From Draconibacterium halophilum (GTDB lineage: Bacteria; Bacteroidota; Bacteroidia; Bacteroidales; Prolixibacteraceae), in contig NZ_CP048409.1 of NCBI RefSeq assembly GCF_010448835.1, positions 1,496,001 through 1,560,000 of the forward strand: 64,000 bases of DNA, given 5' to 3'. The notes under the pieces are model-generated. The model was not told the origin of the DNA and searched no databases. It saw only the letters and a list, made by a program, of their open reading frames with translations. Positions 16,941 through 26,463 of this stretch are shown here, piece by piece. The translations under genes were made by a program, and so were the position numbers. Position 1 is the stretch's first letter, and each line of letters begins with the position of its first letter.

Positions 16941-17027
16941 TTTTGTCAAACATTATTAAAATGTTGACAAAATGATGATTGTCAGGTGCTAATTTCACCA
17001 AAATGTGAAATTTTGCTCTGTTAACAG
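16941..17027 (+). promoter_or_regulatory. Cluster of three palindromes upstream of pta
   Basis: TTTTGTCAA..TTGACAAAA (16941-16972, 14-nt gap), AATTTCAC..GTGAAATT (16991-17012, 6-nt gap) and CTGTTAACAG (17018-17027) lie 40-130 bp ahead of the pta -7 box. They look like operators for dimeric regulators; the second has a Crp/Fnr-like spacing but not its consensus. Alternatively, hairpins of the 3' end of the preceding gene. Confidence 0.4.
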
Positions 17028-17068
17028 TTAATTAAGATGAATGCTGAATGACAAGAAAATTTCTTTTG

Positions 17069-17076
17069 TATTTTTG
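17069..17076 (+). promoter_or_regulatory. -7 promoter box of pta
   Basis: TATTTTTG, an exact TAnnTTTG, 94 bp before the ATG. Confidence 0.55.
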
Positions 17077-17169
17077 CCCACTATTCAACACAACCTATAC
17101 GAATCATCTAATAACCCACAGGTGTTCGTTACACAAGAATAAATAAAATACGGAGTTTAAATTTTTCGA

Positions 17170-19263
17170 ATGAAAACTGGAATCTATATTACAAATACCG
17201 AAAGTAACACAGGCAGGTCGCTTGTAACGCTGGGTGTTTTAAAAGTATTACTTTCAAAAGTAAGCAAGGTCGGTTATTTCCGCCCTATCATTAACGACAC
17301 TCCTAAGGGAGTTCACGATAATCATATTGAAACCATGATATCGTATTTTAACCTCGATATGGAATATAAAGATGCTTATGGCTTTACTATGTCGCAGGTG
17401 GTTAAATACAAAAACATGGGACAGGAGGCGCGCCTTATCGATCAGATTATTGATTGTTACAAGCAGCTTAAAGAAAAATTTGATGTGGTTGTGGTAGAAG
17501 GTTCGGATTTTGACAGTAAAGGAATATCTTTTGAATTCGACCTGAATATTGAGTTTGCAAAAAACCTTTCGATACCTACAATTTTGGTTAGCTCTGCAAA
17601 AGATAAAAATATGGGCAGTGCTATTGCAAATCTCGATCTGGCCATAAAATCATTTGCTGAAAGAGATGTAGTTGTACAATCGGTTATAATGAACCGTGTT
17701 GAAGCCGGAAATTGCGATTTGATGAGGGAAGAATTGAGCAAGGTCGTTCCTGCCGAAACTTCGATAGAGATCATTCCTGAAATTAAAAAACTCGGAAGCC
17801 CTACAATTAAAGAAATAAATGAAGAGCTTGGAGGTACAGTTCTGTTTGGCGAAAACTTGTTATGTAAGCAGGCCGATCGCTACGATATTGGTGCAATGCA
17901 GTTGCGCAACTACCTCGACAGGGTAGAGGAGAACAGTCTGATCATTACTCCGGGCGACCGTTCCGATATTATATTAGCAGCACTTCAGGCCAATGCTTCG
18001 GCCAATTATCCGAGCATTGCCGGTATTGTTATAACAGGAGGAATTGCACCTGAACCTCAAATTGTACGACTAATTGAAGGGTTGCCCAATATTGTCCCCA
18101 TTATTTTGGTTGACGATGTAACTTTTATTGCCGCCAAAAAGATTGCCGATGTAAAACCTAAAATGCATCCGGGAATACCACGGAAAATTGATTTAAGTAT
18201 TTCGACATTTGAAAAGTATGTGGATACTGATTTCCTGATTGATAAATTCAGGAGTTTCAAAACCGATGTTGTTACGCCACATATGTTCCAGTATAACCTG
18301 GTTGCAAAAGCCAAATCGAAGAAACAACATATTGTTCTGCCCGAAGGTAACGATCCCCGTATTCTGCAAGCTGCTTCAAGTTTGGTAGATCAGGGAGTAG
18401 TTGAAATAACGCTTTTGGGTAAACGCGACGAAATAGTTACCAAAGCTGCTGAAATAGGAGTGAAAATCAATGGTAATATTAAAATCATAAATCCGGTAGA
18501 GTCGGAATACTACGAAGACTACTGGAGAACTTACCACGAACTGCGTAAACATAAAAATATTCCTGAAGATATGGCACGCGATGCTATGGCTGATGTTTCG
18601 TATTTTGGAACAATGATGGTTTACAAAGGACATGCTGATGGCATGGTTTCGGGAGCTGCACATACTACAGCACACACCATTATTCCGGCACTTCAGTTTG
18701 TAAAAACCAAACCAGGTGTTAAAACCGTTTCATCCGTTTTCTTTATGTGTCTTGATGATCATGTTTCGGTAATGGGTGACTGTGCAGTAAACGTTAGTCC
18801 AAATGCCGATCAGTTGGCTGAGATAGCTGTTACATCGGCAGATTCGGCAATCGCATTTGGAATCGATCCAAAAATTGCATTATTGTCGTATTCATCGGGT
18901 ACGTCAGGCACCGGAGTTGAAGTTGATAAAGTAAGAGCTGCCACCGAGAAAGCTGTTGCTGCACGTCCCGATCTGAAAATTGAAGGACCTATACAATACG
19001 ATGCGGCAGTTGATCCGACTGTTGGGAAAAGTAAAATGCCAAATTCGCAAGTGGCCGGGCAAGCCAATGTGCTGATTTTTCCGGATTTGAACACCGGTAA
19101 CAATACATATAAAGCCATACAACGCGAAACCGGAGCACTGGCCATTGGCCCAATGCTACAAGGCTTAAACAAACCGGTTAATGACCTTAGCCGCGGTTGT
19201 ACTATCGACGATATTTTTAATACCGTTGTTATTACAGCTATTCAGGCTCAGGAAGGGTTTTAA
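17170..19263 (+). CDS. pta: Phosphate acetyltransferase (long, DRTGG-containing form)
   Basis: 697 residues in the long class II arrangement: an N-terminal P-loop-like/BioD-like domain (about 1-200, IYITNTESNTGRS), a DRTGG regulatory domain (about 215-325) and the catalytic PTA domain (about 370-690) with VLPEGNDPRILQAA, MVSGAAHTTAHTI and LSYSSGTSGTG. It interconverts acetyl-CoA and acetyl phosphate. ackA follows 97 bp downstream on the same strand with no terminator between, so the two form the acetate/ATP pathway operon. The N-terminal domains of enterobacterial Pta are allosteric sites for NADH and pyruvate; whether that applies here is unknown. Confidence 0.96.
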   Translation: MKTGIYITNTESNTGRSLVTLGVLKVLLSKVSKVGYFRPIINDTPKGVHDNHIETMISYFNLDMEYKDAYGFTMSQVVKYKNMGQEARLIDQIIDCYKQLKEKFDVVVVEGSDFDSKGISFEFDLNIEFAKNLSIPTILVSSAKDKNMGSAIANLDLAIKSFAERDVVVQSVIMNRVEAGNCDLMREELSKVVPAETSIEIIPEIKKLGSPTIKEINEELGGTVLFGENLLCKQADRYDIGAMQLRNYLDRVEENSLIITPGDRSDIILAALQANASANYPSIAGIVITGGIAPEPQIVRLIEGLPNIVPIILVDDVTFIAAKKIADVKPKMHPGIPRKIDLSISTFEKYVDTDFLIDKFRSFKTDVVTPHMFQYNLVAKAKSKKQHIVLPEGNDPRILQAASSLVDQGVVEITLLGKRDEIVTKAAEIGVKINGNIKIINPVESEYYEDYWRTYHELRKHKNIPEDMARDAMADVSYFGTMMVYKGHADGMVSGAAHTTAHTIIPALQFVKTKPGVKTVSSVFFMCLDDHVSVMGDCAVNVSPNADQLAEIAVTSADSAIAFGIDPKIALLSYSSGTSGTGVEVDKVRAATEKAVAARPDLKIEGPIQYDAAVDPTVGKSKMPNSQVAGQANVLIFPDLNTGNNTYKAIQRETGALAIGPMLQGLNKPVNDLSRGCTIDDIFNTVVITAIQAQEGF

Positions 19264-19359
19264 AACGTAAAATCATAATTTTACGATAACAGCTATAACA
19301 TGTTGGTAGAAATACCAGCGGTTTGCCTGTTACCAGAACTTTAAACGATATATTTAAAA

Positions 19360-20556
19360 ATGAATATTTTAGTAATTAATGCAGGTAGCTCGTCAATTAA
19401 GTATCAGTTAATTGACATGAAAACAGAGTTGCCTTTGTCGAGTGGTATTGTAGAACGAATTGGCCTGGAAAAGGGGCTGATCAAACACAAAACATTTATC
19501 AATGGTTCGGAAGAAAAGACTGTTGAAGAATTCCCAATCCCTGATCATGGAGTAGGATTAAAACGTGTTGCAGAGTTGTTAATGGACAAGAAGGTTGGCG
19601 TTATCAACGATCCATCTGAAATTAAAGCTGTTGGTCACCGTTTGGTGCACGGCGCCGAAACTTTTACTGAAACAGTGGAGATTACCAATGAGGTAAAAGC
19701 AAAAGTTAAAGAATTATTCCCTTTGGCACCTTTGCACAATCCGGCGAACCTGATTGGTGTTGAAGTGGCGGAGAAAGTATTTCCAAATGCGAAGCAGGTT
19801 GGCGTTTTTGATACGGCTTTTCATCAAAGTATTCCTGAAAAAGCATTCCGTTATGCTTTGCCCGAGAAATTCTATAGCGAATTGCGTATTCGTAAATATG
19901 GATTTCACGGAACTTCCCACAAATTTATTTCGGAGAAAGCGATTGAGTATTTAGGAAATCCTGATGCAAAAATTGTAACCATACACCTGGGTAACGGAGC
20001 GTCTATGGCTGCCGTAAAAGGTGGCGTATGTGTTGATACAACGATGGGAATGGGACCTTTGAGCGGATTGATTATGGGAACCCGTTCGGGAGATATCGAC
20101 CCGGCAATTATTTTCTACCTGGCGCAGCAAAAGGGATATTCTGTTCAGGAGATTTCTGACCTGTTGAATAAGGAAAGCGGAATGAAAGGATTAACCGGAT
20201 TAACTGATATGCGCGATGTGGAAAAACGTCAGAGCGAAGGGGACTCGGTGGCTATTCTTGCGCTGGAGATGTATGCATATCGTGTAAAACAATACATTGG
20301 TAGCTATGCCGCTGCCATGAATGGTGTAGATGCTATTGTGTTTACTGCTGGAATTGGCGAGAATGACACATCAGTACGCCAAATGGTTTGCGAAGACATG
20401 GATTATTTGGGTATTACCTGGAACGAAGAAAAAGATAAGAACCGAAAAGACGGTGTTCACGAAATAAACGTGGATGGAGCTAAGGTTAAGGTGTTGATTA
20501 TTCCAACCAACGAAGAGCTGGAAATTGCAAAACAATCGTTGAGTCTGATTGAGTAA
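19360..20556 (+). CDS. ackA: Acetate kinase
   Basis: 398 residues, the normal length for the ASKHA-fold enzyme. Motifs: NAGSSSIKYQL at the N-terminus, GHRLVHGAE, FDTAFHQSIPE, YGFHGTSHKF, HLGNGASMAAVKGG and FTAGIGEND. It converts acetyl phosphate and ADP to acetate and ATP, completing substrate-level phosphorylation with Pta. The pair suggests acetate excretion during fermentation or overflow growth. A strong terminator lies 25 bp downstream. Confidence 0.97.
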   Translation: MNILVINAGSSSIKYQLIDMKTELPLSSGIVERIGLEKGLIKHKTFINGSEEKTVEEFPIPDHGVGLKRVAELLMDKKVGVINDPSEIKAVGHRLVHGAETFTETVEITNEVKAKVKELFPLAPLHNPANLIGVEVAEKVFPNAKQVGVFDTAFHQSIPEKAFRYALPEKFYSELRIRKYGFHGTSHKFISEKAIEYLGNPDAKIVTIHLGNGASMAAVKGGVCVDTTMGMGPLSGLIMGTRSGDIDPAIIFYLAQQKGYSVQEISDLLNKESGMKGLTGLTDMRDVEKRQSEGDSVAILALEMYAYRVKQYIGSYAAAMNGVDAIVFTAGIGENDTSVRQMVCEDMDYLGITWNEEKDKNRKDGVHEINVDGAKVKVLIIPTNEELEIAKQSLSLIE

Positions 20557-20580
20557 TTCATACAAAGGAGATATAATAGT

Positions 20581-20617
20581 GAAAGGCGCATCTTTTTTAG
20601 GTGTGCCTTTCTTTTTT
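20581..20617 (+). terminator. Intrinsic terminator of pta-ackA
   Basis: GAAAGGCGCA pairs with TGTGCCTTTC (20602-20611, one G-T), followed by TTTTTT. Confidence 0.88.
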
Positions 20618-20897
20618 ATGAGATGAGGCGGATTTAATCTTCTCCTTCTGGCTTAAACTGTTGTGGTTATAATACCATATAAATTTTAGTAACATCAGGA
20701 TATGATTTTTTGCACATGTGCCTTTATTTACGGTTTTTTTTGGTTGTACATTTCTTGAAACATTAGCTGTACACAGTGTTGTGTAAGAGGATTTATGACA
20801 GATTAGATGTGTTTTTGTCCTCTGCCGAACTTTTTCGGCAGGGAAGCAAACGAACTTTTTCAGTTTATGGGTGATTTTAAGGCCCTGTTGAATAGTG
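20618..20897. other. Gene-free stretch between ackA and the hybrid kinase
   Basis: 280 bp between convergent genes. The only structure noticed is a hairpin CTGCCGAA/TTCGGCAG (20822-20841), which may act as the kinase gene's 3' end, though no T-run follows. Confidence 0.5.
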
Positions 20898-23800
20898 TTA
20901 CTGGCGCATACTATTCGGGTTAAAAAGCTTTTTTATGACTTCAAACAGGTGCTTCTTATTAATTGGTTTCGAAACAAAATCATTGCATCCGACACTAAGC
21001 GCTTTGTTTATATCGTCGGTTTGTGCAAATGCCGACTGTGCAATAATTGATACTGATTTGTTAAACTCCCGTATTTTTTTTGTTGCCGTGTAACCATCAA
21101 TTACCGGCATCTTTATATCCATTAAAATTAGGTTGATATCAGGGGTTTGGCTTGCAATTTTAACAGCTTCTTTCCCGTTTTTAGCAACCAGTAACTCAGT
21201 AGCAATATCATTAAGCAAAAGTTTCAGGAGAGCTACTGATACTGCGTCATCTTCGGCAATTAATATTTTCAGCTTATAATTCAACAGACTCCTGTTACTA
21301 TTTTCATTTTTGTTTCCGTTGGTACTTTCCGCATTTTCAGAGTGTGGAATGGGAAGCATGACAGAAAAGGTGCTACCCTCGCCAAAAGTAGATTCCATAC
21401 TTATTGTACCATTTAGCATTTCGGTATACGATTTGGTAATTGTGAGGCCCAGTCCCGAGCCTTCAAACACTCTCGAGTCGGCAATATCGGCCTGTACAAA
21501 TCGTTCAAAAATGGCTTTTTGACGTTCTTCAGGAATGCCAACTCCGGTGTCAGATACATAAAATTTTATTGTTCCATTATCAGCAGTGTAGCCAAATTCA
21601 ATGGCTCCGGAGGCGGTAAATTTATAGGCATTTCTAATCAGGTTCGTTAAAATGGAGTGTAGCTTATCGGGGTCGGTGTGGAATAAACTAATCGGGTGCC
21701 CATTGTTTGCATTTACACTAAAATCGATATTTTTTTTGCGCATCATCGGCTGAAAAAAGTTATACAGATCGTTGATAAATGCGATAAGATTAATGTCCTG
21801 CATCCTAAGCAGTACCATTCCCGATTCAATTTTCGAAATATCGATAATATCGTTAATAGTACTAAGCATCCGCTCTCCACTGGTTTGGATGGTGTCGATA
21901 AACTCCGAGCGTTGTTTTTCCGACAAATCGGGTTCTTTAAGTAATTCTGTAAAGCCCAGAATACCATTCATTGGTGTTCTTATTTCGTGGCTCATATTTG
22001 CCAGAAACGAAGATTTTAGTTTGTCCGTTTCTTCAGCTTTTTCTTTAGCCCGAATAAGCTCGTTTTCTATTCTCTTTTGTTCGGTAATATCTCTAAACTC
22101 AACCACGCGAATTTTCTTATTGTTGTAAGGAATCATTCGCCCTGCGAGTCGCAACGGGTATTTTTCTCCATTTTTCCGAAGCCCATAAGTCTCGTAAGGT
22201 TGTTCGTATTCTCGTTTAATATTATGCAAAACCAGCTTGCGGTCTTCTTCGGCAATTAGCAGCAATCCATCCATTTCCAGTAGTTCATCGTATGCGTATC
22301 CTGTAATGTTGCTTAATCCCTGGTTACAATCTAAAATTTGTCCTTTATCGTGTATGGCAATCCCTCCGAATGAGGCATTATGCAGTGCTTTAAATCTTTT
22401 CTCGTTTTGTTCGGCTCTTTGTTTGGCCATTTTTAATGCTTTTACTGTGCGCCTTTTTTCGGTAATATCCTCTTTTACGGCAACAAATTGGGTAATCTGC
22501 CCGCTCTTGTCAAAAATTGGTGAAATGTTGGCTTGCTCCCAATAAGATTTCCCGTTTTTTTTCTTGTTTTTTAATTCTCCCTTCCAAATTTGCCCGGATT
22601 GTATAGTATCCCACAAGTTTTTATAGAAAAGATTGTCGTGCTTGCCGGAGCTAAGAATGTTTGGCGTTTTGCCAATAACTTCTTTTTTCCGATATCCTGA
22701 GTTTCTTTCAAAGTACGGATTTACATACTCAATTTTTCCATTTGCATCGGTTATTAAAATACTTGCCGAGCTTGATTCAACCGCTTTCGACAACATTTCG
22801 TTCGTTTGTTCCAGCTTTTTTCTTCGGGTGATATCACTAATAAATCCTTCCAGTAAAATTTCATCGTTGTTATAAACAGCTTTTCCGCGTTCCCAAACCC
22901 ATTTAAATTCGTTTTGTTTGGTTATTATCCGGTATTCTAATTCAAAACTTCCTTTTGTGTTAATTGCTTTTTGAATCGTATTCCTGATATCATCTCTGTC
23001 ATCAGGATGAATGATGTCGTCGTAATTTATTGAACCACCCGCTGTCAGTTCATTGGGATGATAACCAAAAAGCTGATAGCTTCCCTCGCTCATAAAATTC
23101 ATACTCCAGGATGAATCGTTTTTACAGTTATAAGCAACTCCCGGAAGATTATCAAGTAGTCGATTTAGTTTTTCCTTATTCTTTTTTATTTCTTCCTGCA
23201 ATTGAAAACGTATAGAAACATCGCGAACTGCAGCTATCCTTACTATTTTGCTCTTGTATGGAATGCTACGGGCTTCAATTTCTGCATAGCCAATGGTTCC
23301 GTCCTTTTTCTTGGCGCCAACAACAAATGGTTTAGAATTTTCGGTTTGTATGCTTGCAAGCGCTTTATGGTGGTCTTGTTCAACAATAAAACCCGATAAC
23401 AGATTCTTCCCAACCAGCTCTTCTCGCGAATAACCTGTAATCTTTAGTAGTGTTTGGTTTACTTCAAGAATAGTTCCTTTATCGTGAATTATTATCCCTT
23501 CAAATGATGATTCGGAGAGAAAACGAAAATATTCTTTCTGTTCTTCCAGCTGTTTCAGTGACTTTTTTAACTCCTTGTTCTGTTTAAATTTTGATAAAGC
23601 ATAGGTAATATTGTTTGACAGATCAACAAAGCCAATTTCTTCTTTAGGGTGTATGGCATCCTTGGCCGGAATGGCGGCGCATAATACACCTAATGTTTGT
23701 TTATTTTCCTTTATCGGAGCTAGAAAAGGAGTCCAGGTTTTAGTGTCGAGGTTGTTAAGGAGCTCAGCAGGTAAATTAGTAATTACGGATTCGGTTGTAT

Positions 23801-24089
23801 CTGAAATGTCCTGCCGTAGCTTTTCTAAAAGTCCGTTTGATAGGAGCTTTGTATCAATATTGTCGATAATTGAAGCATCTCCGGAGCTGGTAAAGTATTT
23901 AATGTGCTGCTCATCATCAAAAAGAGCTATCCAGGCAAAACAATAACCACGTGTATCAACTAGTACCTTACAGGTTTTATCGAGTATGGATTCCGGTTGT
24001 TTCTCTGAAATTATTAAACGTTGAATTTTACGTGAGGTATCAATGATTTTATGGAGGTGTGCAATTTTTTGGTCAGCTCGGTTTTTCAT
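20898..24089 (-). CDS. Hybrid sensor histidine kinase with GAF and PAS domains
   Basis: 1063 residues, no membrane helix, so cytoplasmic. Order: GAF-like domain (about 20-170, CFAWIALFDDEQHIKYF), four PAS/PAC units (about 185-300, 305-425, 430-555, 560-680), HisKA with SSFLANMSHEIRTPMNGIL (phospho-His near 700), ATPase domain (DTGVGIPEERQ, GSGLGLTITKSY), and a C-terminal receiver (about 945-1060) with AEDD, LMDIKMP (phospho-Asp) and KPIN. Phosphate would move from His to the attached Asp and then to an unknown partner. Several PAS units suggest sensing of small ligands, redox state or light. It is a stand-alone gene with no cognate regulator adjacent. Confidence 0.92.
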   Translation of the reverse strand: MKNRADQKIAHLHKIIDTSRKIQRLIISEKQPESILDKTCKVLVDTRGYCFAWIALFDDEQHIKYFTSSGDASIIDNIDTKLLSNGLLEKLRQDISDTTESVITNLPAELLNNLDTKTWTPFLAPIKENKQTLGVLCAAIPAKDAIHPKEEIGFVDLSNNITYALSKFKQNKELKKSLKQLEEQKEYFRFLSESSFEGIIIHDKGTILEVNQTLLKITGYSREELVGKNLLSGFIVEQDHHKALASIQTENSKPFVVGAKKKDGTIGYAEIEARSIPYKSKIVRIAAVRDVSIRFQLQEEIKKNKEKLNRLLDNLPGVAYNCKNDSSWSMNFMSEGSYQLFGYHPNELTAGGSINYDDIIHPDDRDDIRNTIQKAINTKGSFELEYRIITKQNEFKWVWERGKAVYNNDEILLEGFISDITRRKKLEQTNEMLSKAVESSSASILITDANGKIEYVNPYFERNSGYRKKEVIGKTPNILSSGKHDNLFYKNLWDTIQSGQIWKGELKNKKKNGKSYWEQANISPIFDKSGQITQFVAVKEDITEKRRTVKALKMAKQRAEQNEKRFKALHNASFGGIAIHDKGQILDCNQGLSNITGYAYDELLEMDGLLLIAEEDRKLVLHNIKREYEQPYETYGLRKNGEKYPLRLAGRMIPYNNKKIRVVEFRDITEQKRIENELIRAKEKAEETDKLKSSFLANMSHEIRTPMNGILGFTELLKEPDLSEKQRSEFIDTIQTSGERMLSTINDIIDISKIESGMVLLRMQDINLIAFINDLYNFFQPMMRKKNIDFSVNANNGHPISLFHTDPDKLHSILTNLIRNAYKFTASGAIEFGYTADNGTIKFYVSDTGVGIPEERQKAIFERFVQADIADSRVFEGSGLGLTITKSYTEMLNGTISMESTFGEGSTFSVMLPIPHSENAESTNGNKNENSNRSLLNYKLKILIAEDDAVSVALLKLLLNDIATELLVAKNGKEAVKIASQTPDINLILMDIKMPVIDGYTATKKIREFNKSVSIIAQSAFAQTDDINKALSVGCNDFVSKPINKKHLFEVIKKLFNPNSMRQ

Positions 24090-24186
24090 TACTTAATTAC
24101 CTTGGTTTTCTTGAAAAAGAATATGATACTTTACTCCTATCCGGGGTGTAATATAATAAAATTGAGACGTATAAATAGATCTGTGA

Positions 24187-24222
24187 TATAAAAAAAGGTG
24201 CCTCATAAATGAAGCACCTTTT
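24187..24222 (-). terminator. Intrinsic terminator of the transketolase gene
   Basis: AAAAGGTGC (24193-24201) pairs with GCACCTTTT (24214-24222), with an extended TCAT/ATGA stem. The minus strand ends in a T-run. Confidence 0.85.
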
Positions 24223-24243
24223 GATGTATGATTATTGTTATTC

Positions 24244-26268
24244 TTATGCCAATAATTCTTTTACCTGGTTGTATACGTTTTCACCGGTATAACCCAGTTT
24301 AACATCCAACACTCCGGCAGGAGCAGAAAACCCAAATGATTCAAGTCCAAATACTTTTCCGTCCATTCCTACCAAGCCTTCAAGTGTAACAGGCAATCCG
24401 GCAGTTAAGCCAAATTTAGTAATTCCTGCAGGCAGCACTTCTTTTTGGTATTCGGCACTTTGTGAACGGAACAGCCCTTCAGAAGGAACGGATACGATAC
24501 GGCTTTTTACACCGTCTTTTGCCAGCAACTCGGCACCGTCAACCAATGTACTTACTTCCGATCCACTTGCCAACAGAATTACATCAGGAGTACCTTCGCA
24601 ATCCTGAAGAATGTAGGCCCCTTTTGCAGCTCCCTGGGCAGTTTCGTAAGTAGTAACGTCTTTAATTCCCTGGCGCGAAAGAATAAGTGCAGTTGGAGTT
24701 TCTGTATTTTCCATAGCCATTTTCCATGCGACAGTAGTTTCGTTTCCGTCGGCCGGACGAAGTACCAACATCGAATTTTTGTGGTTGTGGTTTTGTAATT
24801 TTTCTAACAGGCGAATTTGTGCCTCCTGCTCAACCGGCTGGTGAGTAGGACCATCTTCTCCAACACGAAAAGCATCGTGTGTCCAGATATATTTTACCGG
24901 TAGCTCTTGTAATGCTGCCAAACGGGCTGCTGGTTTCTGATAATCGCTGAAAACGAAGAATGTTCCACTTGCAGCAATAACACCTCCGTGCAATGCCATA
25001 CCGTTCATAATGGCGGCCATTGTTAACTCAGAAACACCTGCTTGCAGGAATTGTCCGGTAAAGTCACCTTTCTTAAATGAAGTTGTATTTTTTAGGAAAC
25101 CGTCGGTTTTATCCGAGTTTGAAAGATCGGCAGATGAAACAATCATGTTTTCTACCTCGTTAGCAAATACTGAAAGAACAGCTGCAGAAGCACCACGTGT
25201 TGCAACACCTGCTTTTTGCTCAATCTTGCTGTAGTCGATTTCCGGAAGTTTGTTCGAGAAGAAAGCTTTTAGTTTTACGGCTAATTCAGGATTTGCAGCT
25301 TCCCATTTTTCTTGTTCTGCTTTTTTCGCTGCAGCTGCTTCAATCAGCTCAGCCTTACGTGCTTCGTAGTATTCTTTAACGTCGTCGAAAATAACAAATG
25401 GGTTTTCAGGATCGCCACCCAAATTTTCAATCGATTTTTCGAATGATGCTCCGGCGCCTGATAATGGCTGACCGTGAGATGAACATTGCCCTTCGAAACA
25501 TTCACCAGCTTCAGTAATGGCTCCTTTACCCATTATTGTTTTACCAATTATCAGGGTTGGTTTTTCAGTTTCTGCCTGGGCATCTTTTAATGCTTTACGA
25601 ATCGCATCAGCATCGTTACCAACAATTGTAACAACGTTCCAGCCCCAGGATTTATATTTCATTTCAGTGTCTTCATTCGTAACCTCGTCGGTTTCTGTCG
25701 ATAACTGAATGTCGTTAGAATCGTAGAACATGATCAGGTTGCTTAATCCCAGGTGACCTGCAATTCTCCCTGCCCCCTGTGAAATTTCTTCCTGAACACC
25801 ACCATCAGAGATGAATGTGTATGTTTTATGCGACATCCATTCGCCAAAACGGGCAACTAAAAAACGCTCGGTAATGGCTGCTCCAAGAGCCATAACATGC
25901 CCCTGTCCCAGAGGACCGGAAGTATTTTCGACGCCACGTTCAACGTCTACTTCAGGGTGTCCCGGAGTTACGCTTCCCCACTGACGGAAATTGGCAACAT
26001 CATCCATGCTGTAAAATCCTGCCAATGATAAAATTCCGTAAAGCATTGGAGACATATGACCCGGATCGAGGAAAAAACGGTCGCGGTTTGCCCATGTCAT
26101 GTCCGATGGATCGTAATTAAGGAATTCAGAATAAAGGATGTTAATAAAATCTGCTCCACCCATTGCTCCGCCAGGGTGGCCCGATTTTGCTTTTTCAACC
26201 ATTGCAGCAGCCAGAATACGAACATTATCAGCTGCTCTTACTTCAATACTTTTACTCATTTTTTTCAA
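24244..26268 (-). CDS. tkt: Transketolase
   Basis: 674 residues, full length for a fused transketolase. The N-terminal ThDP domain has KSGHPGGAMGGADF, GPLGQGHVMALG and YDSNDIQLS. The middle domain has SELTMAAIMNGMALHGG and THDAFRVGEDGPTHQPVEQ. The C-terminal domain has SEVSTLVDGAELL. It transfers two-carbon units between sugar phosphates in the pentose phosphate pathway with thiamine diphosphate. A second ATG four residues downstream (26259) is an equally plausible start. Single gene with a promoter box upstream and a terminator downstream. Confidence 0.95.
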   Translation of the reverse strand: MKKMSKSIEVRAADNVRILAAAMVEKAKSGHPGGAMGGADFINILYSEFLNYDPSDMTWANRDRFFLDPGHMSPMLYGILSLAGFYSMDDVANFRQWGSVTPGHPEVDVERGVENTSGPLGQGHVMALGAAITERFLVARFGEWMSHKTYTFISDGGVQEEISQGAGRIAGHLGLSNLIMFYDSNDIQLSTETDEVTNEDTEMKYKSWGWNVVTIVGNDADAIRKALKDAQAETEKPTLIIGKTIMGKGAITEAGECFEGQCSSHGQPLSGAGASFEKSIENLGGDPENPFVIFDDVKEYYEARKAELIEAAAAKKAEQEKWEAANPELAVKLKAFFSNKLPEIDYSKIEQKAGVATRGASAAVLSVFANEVENMIVSSADLSNSDKTDGFLKNTTSFKKGDFTGQFLQAGVSELTMAAIMNGMALHGGVIAASGTFFVFSDYQKPAARLAALQELPVKYIWTHDAFRVGEDGPTHQPVEQEAQIRLLEKLQNHNHKNSMLVLRPADGNETTVAWKMAMENTETPTALILSRQGIKDVTTYETAQGAAKGAYILQDCEGTPDVILLASGSEVSTLVDGAELLAKDGVKSRIVSVPSEGLFRSQSAEYQKEVLPAGITKFGLTAGLPVTLEGLVGMDGKVFGLESFGFSAPAGVLDVKLGYTGENVYNQVKELLA

Positions 26269-26304
26269 TTTAATTTCAATTTACTGTAGGCAGGACAGGA
26301 GCGC

Positions 26305-26312
26305 CAAAAATA
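26305..26312 (-). promoter_or_regulatory. -7 promoter box of tkt
   Basis: Minus strand TATTTTTG, 37 bp before the start. Confidence 0.5.
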
Positions 26313-26393
26313 GTAAAAAACAGGGACTTGGACAGACGCATTGCCTGTTATTAATAATAATTTAGCAATCAGCGGTGTACAATTATAGACAAT

Positions 26394-26429
26394 AAAAAAG
26401 GAGAACCAGATTTGAATCCGATTCTCCTT
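26394..26429 (-). terminator. Intrinsic terminator of serA
   Basis: AAGGAGAA (26398-26405) pairs with TTCTCCTT (26422-26429) with further inner pairing. The minus strand continues TTTTTTATT. Confidence 0.85.
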
Positions 26430-26463
26430 CTCGATATAGTATTTTCCTATGACCTTTGTTGTC

